A stretch of DNA of 36,692 bases, taken from contig CAYRSQ010000003.1 of NCBI GenBank assembly GCA_964427055.1, positions 1 through 36,692 on the forward strand, given 5' to 3'. Position numbers and translations under genes: made by a program. The notes below the pieces were generated by a model, which did no database searches, had not been told where the DNA came from, and saw only the letters and a list, made by a program, of their open reading frames with translations. Source of the stretch: CAYNTH01 sp964427055. Its GTDB lineage: Archaea > Aenigmatarchaeota > Aenigmatarchaeia > CG10238-14 > SCSR01. Positions 31,364-36,692 of the stretch are shown piece after piece. Each line of letters starts with the position of its first letter. Positions within the stretch are counted from its first letter, which is position 1.

Positions 31364-32845
31364 ATGGCCGAAAACTGTCCAAAATGCGGATCGACAAACC
31401 TCAGGTTTGTTGGAGGTTCTACGGAAGGGAAGGCTAAATATAACTGTAAAGATTGCGGAAAAACGTTTTACATAAACACTAAAAACAACGATGTGCCAAA
31501 AGGATTTTCCTTGAATGAAAGGCTGATTAAATCGATTTTATTCGGAGCTGTGGCTCTATACATGGTATTCCTTTTTCCGATGGGAAACTCCATCAGGGAT
31601 TTATTTGAAACTGTTATACCGAATTACGATTGGGTGTTTTGGGCAACCGTCATAATATTCATGTATAGTATGCTGAATTCCATTTGGAATAGCAATTCCA
31701 ATGGAATAGGAATATCATATCTCTTGTTAATCGCGATAACTATGATAGTGTCAAATATAGGATTGACTTATATCGAAAGCCCCATGGGTCAGCAGTTTTT
31801 GTTATCTACAAGATGCGCTATGTCAGGGTTGTTTTCTCCCGGGACCGACATAACAGAATGTATGGTACCGACAAATCCGAATCAAAATGGACCTATAAGC
31901 ACAAACGACGCGATAACCCTAGATTTCGACAATACCAACAGCGAATATACGATATATAAGACTTCAGGCGGTTTCAATGTCAAACCGTTCTTCATTCTAC
32001 TATCCGTTGAGAATCCGAGCGAGACTAGGGATGTGGAAAATTTCATGATTTCTGGTACTGAATCTACTATAAGGAAAAGTGGCAACATACCGACAAAAGA
32101 AAAAATTGAAATAGCATATCTGGAAACTTCTGACGGGAGTTGCATGGATACGCCATGCGACTTGGAAGCAGGCGAGAAAATGAATCTAGTCGTAAAAGCT
32201 GAGGGCATCTCATGTGATTCCGATACACAGTCCGGATGCGAACTACATGAGATATGTGAATGGGATAACGATGATGGTTGTAGCGTTATAACTAAAGATA
32301 TGACAGAAGTCGAAGTCAAACTTGTATTTTCATACAACTATGCAGTGGAAGAGACTAAGGACCTTCTCTTATCAAGAGATTATTTAACGATACAAACACT
32401 GCTACAGAACACCGAAAGCCCTAGTTCAGTGGTGGATGGGCCAGTATACTTGAAAGTTTCATTTGCACCGTCATATCATGTTTTTGATGAAGACGATGAA
32501 ACAGCCGAAATAGACGTAAACATCAAACTTTCCAACGAAGGTGACGGAAGTGCATACCTATCAGAACCAATTGAAATTACAAGAATCGTCAGTAATGGTA
32601 TATTGTCTAAGCCATCCGTCTGCATTGATCCGTGGGGGGACGAAAAACCTTTGGACGAAAATGAAAAAATCACGATTGCTCCCGATACTGTGAAAATAGA
32701 AGATTCGGCCACATTCACTTGCACCTATTCTGTAGATGGCAACTCTGTGAGAGAGTCAGGTGAAGTTATACCAATAACAGCGACTGCTAGGTACACTTAC
32801 GAAGATACTAAATACAAAAAATACATACAAATCGAAGAAATCTAA
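31364..32845 (+). CDS. Zinc-ribbon membrane protein with a large extracytoplasmic beta-domain region
   Basis: The 493-residue protein begins with a zinc ribbon (CPKCG at 5-9 and CKDCGKTF at 28-35). Three membrane helices follow (about 57-72, 90-108, 118-136). With the ribbon inside, the remaining 355 residues lie outside. They contain two CARDB-like domains that end in EVKLVFSYNYAVEETKDLLL and TATARYTYEDTKYKKYIQIE, like the lipoproteins at 13811 and 15260. Cysteines occur in likely disulphide pairs. TTTTAAAAC about 22 nt before the ATG suggests a leaderless mRNA. The stop codon overlaps the convergent pilin-like gene by 4 nt. It may sense or anchor surface structures; this is inferred. Confidence 0.75.
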   Translation: MAENCPKCGSTNLRFVGGSTEGKAKYNCKDCGKTFYINTKNNDVPKGFSLNERLIKSILFGAVALYMVFLFPMGNSIRDLFETVIPNYDWVFWATVIIFMYSMLNSIWNSNSNGIGISYLLLIAITMIVSNIGLTYIESPMGQQFLLSTRCAMSGLFSPGTDITECMVPTNPNQNGPISTNDAITLDFDNTNSEYTIYKTSGGFNVKPFFILLSVENPSETRDVENFMISGTESTIRKSGNIPTKEKIEIAYLETSDGSCMDTPCDLEAGEKMNLVVKAEGISCDSDTQSGCELHEICEWDNDDGCSVITKDMTEVEVKLVFSYNYAVEETKDLLLSRDYLTIQTLLQNTESPSSVVDGPVYLKVSFAPSYHVFDEDDETAEIDVNIKLSNEGDGSAYLSEPIEITRIVSNGILSKPSVCIDPWGDEKPLDENEKITIAPDTVKIEDSATFTCTYSVDGNSVRESGEVIPITATARYTYEDTKYKKYIQIEEI

Positions 32846-34137
32846 CAATATGATGTAAATCCGCAATTGCTTGAGGATACCACCATTGACCCATCATTTC
32901 CATCCATAATTCTGAATTTCAGCGACATCGATTTGTTTTCGACCTTGCCAATTTCCGTTTCATACAATGGATATGCTTTCTCTCCAGTTATAATGACTGT
33001 CACATCCGCGTCGGCTGTAAACGAGAATGAACATACGGTTTCATAAGAAATCTCAGTGCAGATTTCCGGCTCATCATTTACATTAGATGGTGTGGAAGCA
33101 CATGTACAGCAACAAGTGCATCCCCCTTCTGATGTACATGAATATGAAATTCCTGATCCGCAGTAGGCTGAACATTCCGCCGCACCACCCAACAGACACT
33201 CTCCTGAACATATAGAATCTAGGCTAATACCGCCATTACATTCGATCTCATGCTCGCTTGAGCTACAAGAGCAATCATCTATTTCGTAACCCAGAATCAG
33301 ATCGTTCACAGAAACTTCCACTTGAGCACCATCCAAAATTATTTCCCCGAAGTTTGACTCTATCTCATCCTTCAATATGCTCTCCCAATTACCACACTTG
33401 GCATTTAACAAATCTGAACCGTCGATACATGAAGCTCCAGTAGTTGATATGGTTTTACAATTGCCTGAGCTTGTTGCTCTTTCTATAGCATTGTACAATG
33501 GTCTGTCATTCTCAAATAACGCTTTCCCTTTCGATATGAGATTGAAATACTCCGTATCTAATTCTTCACTGAAGTCTGCATTTTCTTCGAAAACGACCAC
33601 GGAGTTTCCTTTGGAAAGTTTAAGTCCCGAGTTGCAATCATCCCGTATCAAGAAAGAATATGATTCATCATCAGACAGTATATCGACTGATCCGCAATCA
33701 TTGAATTCAGGGAGGTCTATGATCATTCCGAGATTGGAATATGAATTAGAGTACTGTTGACCGTAACAATTGAAGACATCCAATATAGCATCCTTGAGGT
33801 TCTTTTCCACATCGTTGTCGCTTGGAATAAAATTCTTTTCATAAACTCTCCAATACGGTTCGCAGTTTCGAACATTTAGTGGTTCCTGAAAGACATAATA
33901 TCCGCCCTTGCTCAATGTGTCGTACGTGGCTTTGTTTACAGATCTACCGACTGAATTTCTCAAGGACAATTTTAGAAACTCCATCGAATCTATGGTTTCT
34001 ATAACTTCTATTTCTTTTCCAGAACTGTTTAACGCTTTACTGTCAACTATTAACGTGTTCACGGCTATAGCAACCAGTACTACGGCGCCCACCATCGCGA
34101 CAACGATTATTGGAACTATGGATCCTTTATTATTCAC
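32842..34137 (-). CDS. Large cysteine-rich pilin-like protein
   Basis: The 431-residue protein starts with GTG (34137), one base after the previous stop codon. The N-terminus MNNKGSIVPIIVVAMVGAVV has a short head, Lys-Gly and a hydrophobic helix, as in archaeal type IV pilins (class III-like signal; cleavage after Gly likely). A long ectodomain follows with a very Cys-rich part (about 290-350, including GGCTCCCTC) and a final Cys pair. It is the last and largest gene of the pilin-like run. It could be a tip adhesin or a structural minor pilin. Confidence 0.7.
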   Translation of the reverse strand: MNNKGSIVPIIVVAMVGAVVLVAIAVNTLIVDSKALNSSGKEIEVIETIDSMEFLKLSLRNSVGRSVNKATYDTLSKGGYYVFQEPLNVRNCEPYWRVYEKNFIPSDNDVEKNLKDAILDVFNCYGQQYSNSYSNLGMIIDLPEFNDCGSVDILSDDESYSFLIRDDCNSGLKLSKGNSVVVFEENADFSEELDTEYFNLISKGKALFENDRPLYNAIERATSSGNCKTISTTGASCIDGSDLLNAKCGNWESILKDEIESNFGEIILDGAQVEVSVNDLILGYEIDDCSCSSSEHEIECNGGISLDSICSGECLLGGAAECSAYCGSGISYSCTSEGGCTCCCTCASTPSNVNDEPEICTEISYETVCSFSFTADADVTVIITGEKAYPLYETEIGKVENKSMSLKFRIMDGNDGSMVVSSSNCGFTSYC

Positions 34138-34138
34138 A

Positions 34139-34618
34139 TCAATTCACCTGTGTATCGGACGCCAATTCTGCGTCAGTTTCCTGTATAAACGTCACTTTTC
34201 TAGGTATCCCTATTGTAACTTTCTCCACTGCATTTTCGTTGTAAGGGAGAATTATATACGTACTCGCCACATAACTGATATCGCAATTGTTGGGATGAAG
34301 TATCTCATTCGTTCCCAAAGATAGCTGATAACACCCTCCAGGGACGAGCTTGTCTAATCTCGACTTCAACACACTTTCTTTCCATGCATCATCTTCCATT
34401 CCGGATGCAATCGACCCCAGTTTCTCATATACATTTTCATCTGATAGCAACTCCAGCAATGTCAGACCCGCATTGTTGTATCCGTATTGTATTTCCAATA
34501 CCCTTACCAAATGGACTTTTAGAAATACCACAAATATGACTAGGCTTGCTATGGCGACAAACATCGCTATAGTGCCTATTACTGCAATTTCTATTCCAGT
34601 TATCCCTTTTCTTTCCAT
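34139..34618 (-). CDS. Pilin-like protein with a class III-like signal
   Basis: The 159-residue protein begins MERKGITGIEIAVIGTIAMF. After the predicted cut (Arg-Lys-Gly before ITGIE), a glutamate stands at +5, as in type IV pilins. A hydrophobic helix continues to about residue 30, followed by an ectodomain with two cysteines (GGCYQLSL and NNCDISYV). Start and the previous stop codon are 4 nt apart. Confidence 0.7.
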   Translation of the reverse strand: MERKGITGIEIAVIGTIAMFVAIASLVIFVVFLKVHLVRVLEIQYGYNNAGLTLLELLSDENVYEKLGSIASGMEDDAWKESVLKSRLDKLVPGGCYQLSLGTNEILHPNNCDISYVASTYIILPYNENAVEKVTIGIPRKVTFIQETDAELASDTQVN

Positions 34619-34622
34619 TTCA

Positions 34623-35261
34623 TCACAACTCGACTACTCTTACAAACAATCTTCCCGGATGCATCTCTGTCCCATCTTTTATCAGGACAGGGAACTCTCC
34701 TTCATAGACACCGGTCTTAGTTTCGTATGTTTGCCAGCATTCATCCCAGTCCCAATAGTTCCATAATCTGAATGGGTAATTGGCAATCATTCCGAAGAGG
34801 CTAAAATCAAGGTTGTCATTTAAGCAAGTTAGGAACTCTTTCTGATTTTCCAGACCGGGACCTCCCACACCCAATGTCCATTTCTCATCAGTTTCCATGT
34901 CTATCACGACTATCTGCATCCCGGTGCTCGGGTACCCTATTTCTTCGGATAGGCTGCTTTCGATGTTAATCTTATTTTCGCTCATCATCTGGATATCCAA
35001 CTTGTTCCTGTCCAAGACACCTCTATGATATCTAACCAATCCTGATACGTATTCCTCGTAAACTAGATCATCCGAACTTAATATCACTTGAGCTATGTTT
35101 ATTGCATGCCTCTGAGTTTCATGTCCAATCACTATTGCATGCAAATCAAAATATCTGCCATATAAAAGGAAGTAAAGAAAGACTACCATGGCTACCGAAA
35201 AAAATGCGGTAAAGGTCTGTATTATCCAAGTGGCTATTCCCTTTCTATTATTAATCATCAT
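34623..35261 (-). CDS. Pilin-like protein
   Basis: The 212-residue protein begins MMINNRKGIATWIIQTFTAF, with Arg-Lys-Gly before a hydrophobic helix (to about residue 33). The ectodomain is mixed, with the block QIVVIDMETDEKWTLGVGGP and a Trp-rich part (RLWNYWDWDECWQTYE). The start overlaps the end of the gene before it (ATGA), a sign of coupled translation. The family is not recognised beyond the pilin-like N-terminus. Confidence 0.7.
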   Translation of the reverse strand: MMINNRKGIATWIIQTFTAFFSVAMVVFLYFLLYGRYFDLHAIVIGHETQRHAINIAQVILSSDDLVYEEYVSGLVRYHRGVLDRNKLDIQMMSENKINIESSLSEEIGYPSTGMQIVVIDMETDEKWTLGVGGPGLENQKEFLTCLNDNLDFSLFGMIANYPFRLWNYWDWDECWQTYETKTGVYEGEFPVLIKDGTEMHPGRLFVRVVEL

Positions 35262-35719
35262 TCATTCCGCTCCAAATCATAAGTGTCAGCAATGATACCA
35301 TCGTCATCCCTATCTTTTTCTATAATGAAATTCCTGACATCTTCCAAACTCAAGGAAACATCTCCGTACCCGATTTTAGCCCATCCTTTCGCAATGGTAG
35401 TCTCAGAACTTATCGAGATTTCTCCGTTGACCCTTATATTTTTTATGTCAATCATTCTATCGTCTATCGTGATGTCATAGGAAATTGTCTCATCTTCATT
35501 CTCATAATATATCGTAATCCTGTCCTGGGCTGCACCGCTTATAGTTATCAAACCTCCCAAATCAAGGGCCGTTCTCTCAGCCGATGATAACGTGAGCAAC
35601 GAAGACATATCATCGATTATCTCAGGGACTTTGAAAGCGACCGCCAGCACGCATATGCTTAATATGACAGTCATTAGGACATCTGTCATCTCTCCCTGTC
35701 CCTTGGAATTAAGGTTCAT
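35258..35719 (-). CDS. Pilin-like protein with a KGQ class III signal
   Basis: The 153-residue protein begins MNLNSKGQGEMTDVLMTVIL. Lys-Gly-Gln followed by an acidic residue and a hydrophobic helix (to about residue 30) is the clearest class III prepilin signal in this run. The ectodomain is beta-rich (AAQDRITIYYENEDETISYD) and ends in the acidic DRDDDGIIADTYDLERNE. The gene lies 25 nt after the preceding pilin-like gene. Confidence 0.72.
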   Translation of the reverse strand: MNLNSKGQGEMTDVLMTVILSICVLAVAFKVPEIIDDMSSLLTLSSAERTALDLGGLITISGAAQDRITIYYENEDETISYDITIDDRMIDIKNIRVNGEISISSETTIAKGWAKIGYGDVSLSLEDVRNFIIEKDRDDDGIIADTYDLERNE

Positions 35720-35744
35720 ATAGAATTATTTCTTTTAGTTGGCT

Positions 35745-36026
35745 TTATTTTTGACACTCGTCTTTAGAAGTGGGCTTAGTTATACCGAAATCGTCGCAAC
35801 TGGTCGGTTCTTCATCGTTCCAGTTCCATGGAACGGTATTGAAATTATTGGCTTCCCAATCGGTGCAATATCTCCTGAACTTGAACTCGCATGCATACGA
35901 CTCCATTATCGGGGTTATGGTTTCGTTCCAGTTCGCATAAGCCAGGAAAGCTACGAAAGCGAACATCCCCATCATTATGACCAGGACCAACGTATGGGTT
36001 GCTATAGCTTTGGTCGAAATAATCAT
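35745..36026 (-). CDS. Short pilin-like or signal-anchored protein
   Basis: The 93-residue protein begins MIISTKAIATHTLVLVIMMG and has one hydrophobic helix (about 8-31). Here Lys is followed by Ala, not Gly, so processing by a prepilin peptidase is less certain. The ectodomain has the pattern ACEFKFRRYCTDWE with four cysteines in total, like the next gene upstream (KCEYQRMMYCNLED). The two are probably paralogues. Confidence 0.65.
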   Translation of the reverse strand: MIISTKAIATHTLVLVIMMGMFAFVAFLAYANWNETITPIMESYACEFKFRRYCTDWEANNFNTVPWNWNDEEPTSCDDFGITKPTSKDECQK

Positions 36027-36062
36027 ATTACTAATTCCAATTTCAAGAGAAAAATAGTTTAG

Positions 36063-36371
36063 TTAAGAACATGAGAACGTCATAGTATCTGCAAATTCAC
36101 AACATTTGTAGGCATAATACACTAAATCAGCTTTTTCTTCAGTGCATTCATTCGGATCATCATTCTGAGTATCACTAGCAAAACCAGCATACATAGATCT
36201 ATCTTCTAAGTTGCAATACATCATCCTCTGATATTCGCATTTTCTATCTCTCATCGATTTCGAGAACTCGCTGTTAGAGTAGAACAGAGAATAAGTTATG
36301 AATCCCAGCACCATGGCTCCCAATATCAACGCTATGATATACGGAACTGGAACGGCACCTTTTGAATTCAT
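36063..36371 (-). CDS. Short cysteine-rich pilin-like protein
   Basis: The 102-residue protein starts MNSKGAVPVPYIIALILGAM at 36371. A longer frame would overlap the gene before it and lacks a typical N-terminus. Lys-Gly precedes the hydrophobic helix. The short ectodomain has six cysteines, with KCEYQRMMYCNLED and YKCCEFADTMTFSCS. It lies 44 nt after the truncated gene at the window edge. Confidence 0.68.
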   Translation of the reverse strand: MNSKGAVPVPYIIALILGAMVLGFITYSLFYSNSEFSKSMRDRKCEYQRMMYCNLEDRSMYAGFASDTQNDDPNECTEEKADLVYYAYKCCEFADTMTFSCS

Positions 36372-36415
36372 TTCTTTCACATATTTTATTTCGTCACGCG
36401 GGTTATTAAAACTTA

Positions 36416-36692
36416 TTAGCACTTAGGGCAGACATAATTCAATCCACTACACTCCACTGGATTCTGATTAAATGGTGTCGTGGTTCCTCCTATATTTTCA
36501 CAGTATGTCTGGGTTTCGCATCTGGAATCTCCATATCTAAACCCGTTGTCACAAGTATCGTCTATAGTAAGGGCACCACTGTAACAACAATAATACTCTA
36601 TGGATAGCTCACATTCACATGTAGCTAGATTGCATATATCTCCAAGGCCCAGGTTCTGACATTCCGCATCGGTTGAACATGCCGAACCGCAT
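36416..36692 (-). CDS. C-terminal part of a cysteine-rich surface protein (runs off the window)
   Basis: An open frame enters from the right edge and ends at the TAA at 36418-36416. The visible 91 codons encode 14 cysteines in about 90 residues, with CGSACSTDAECQNLGLGDIC near the left end and LNYVCPKC at the C-terminus. Composition is like the Cys-rich part of the 431-residue pilin-like protein (CSSSEHEIECNGG). It heads the visible pilin-like run and is probably secreted; its N-terminus is not in the window. Confidence 0.6.
   Translation of the reverse strand, partial: CGSACSTDAECQNLGLGDICNLATCECELSIEYYCCYSGALTIDDTCDNGFRYGDSRCETQTYCENIGGTTTPFNQNPVECSGLNYVCPKC

Noticed and set aside
1..36692. 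CRISPR arrays, insertion sequences, integrase or attachment sites
   Set aside because: I saw no regularly spaced repeats, transposase or integrase motifs, and no tRNA 3' end duplicated next to an integrase.

Overview
The window is archaeal chromosome. The evidence is topoisomerase VI (both subunits), Alba, aIF1A, ribosomal protein S17e, an archaeal SRP RNA, a tRNA-splicing endonuclease, endonuclease Q, a DUF63 membrane protein, a membrane Lon-type protease and TATA-box promoters, several of them about 25 nt before a start codon. The S-layer protein resembles those of Methanococcales and several DPANN lineages. A complete AMP-to-3-phosphoglycerate gene set around a form III RuBisCO, very tight packing and many short surface proteins suggest a DPANN-type archaeon (for example Aenigmarchaeota-like) or a relative. 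The lineage is an inference from gene content and was not tested phylogenetically.

Layout. 1-4.9 kb (minus): a truncated membrane protein, the S-layer gene with a structured 5' leader, a membrane-anchored winged-helix regulator and an AmmeMemoRadiSam radical SAM enzyme. 5.0-6.3 kb (plus): tRNA-Thr(CGT), tRNA-Gly(GCC) and tRNA-Leu(CAA), the last two with introns, separated by two small unknown genes. 6.4-8.4 kb (minus): a small membrane protein, a 29-residue acidic peptide and the alpha subunit of ADP-forming acyl-CoA synthetase. 8.4-12.8 kb (plus): aminotransferase, SRP RNA, membrane Lon-like protease, a degenerate site-2-protease-like protein, endonuclease Q and tRNA-Val(CAC). 12.8-18.2 kb: surface proteins and lipoproteins plus DUF63. 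25.0-18.2 kb (minus): a long information-processing run of HD hydrolase, Taw1, aIF1A, KH protein, Top6B, Top6A, glycosyltransferase, tRNA-Phe, EndA and S17e. 25-27 kb: tRNA-Thr(TGT), MBL hydrolase, intron-bearing tRNA-Trp(CCA), a deoxyribosyltransferase-like protein and Pcm. 27.2-30.9 kb (plus): ribose-1,5-bisphosphate isomerase, RuBisCO and AMP phosphorylase with overlapping ends. 30.9-36.7 kb: Alba, a zinc-ribbon membrane protein, and a minus-strand run of six complete pilin-like genes plus a truncated cysteine-rich one.

How the genes work together. AMP phosphorylase releases ribose-1,5-bisphosphate from AMP, the isomerase makes ribulose-1,5-bisphosphate, and RuBisCO makes two 3-phosphoglycerates. 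The ADP-forming CoA synthetase alpha subunit fits energy conservation from acyl-CoA. Pre-tRNAs with introns share the window with a splicing endonuclease, and tRNA-Phe shares it with Taw1, which modifies G37 of that tRNA.

The most unusual signal is in two tRNA introns. Those of tRNA-Leu(CAA) and tRNA-Trp(CCA) both carry a guide segment, a D'-like box and a C'-like box. The spacing places wobble base C34 of their own tRNA at the fifth position from the box, which predicts 2'-O-methylation of C34. This arrangement is known for archaeal tRNA-Trp; the tRNA-Leu copy deserves a check. A second candidate system is the pilin-like cluster and the paralogous surface proteins around it.

No stretch longer than 300 bases lacks a gene or RNA. 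I saw no CRISPR array, insertion sequence or prophage.
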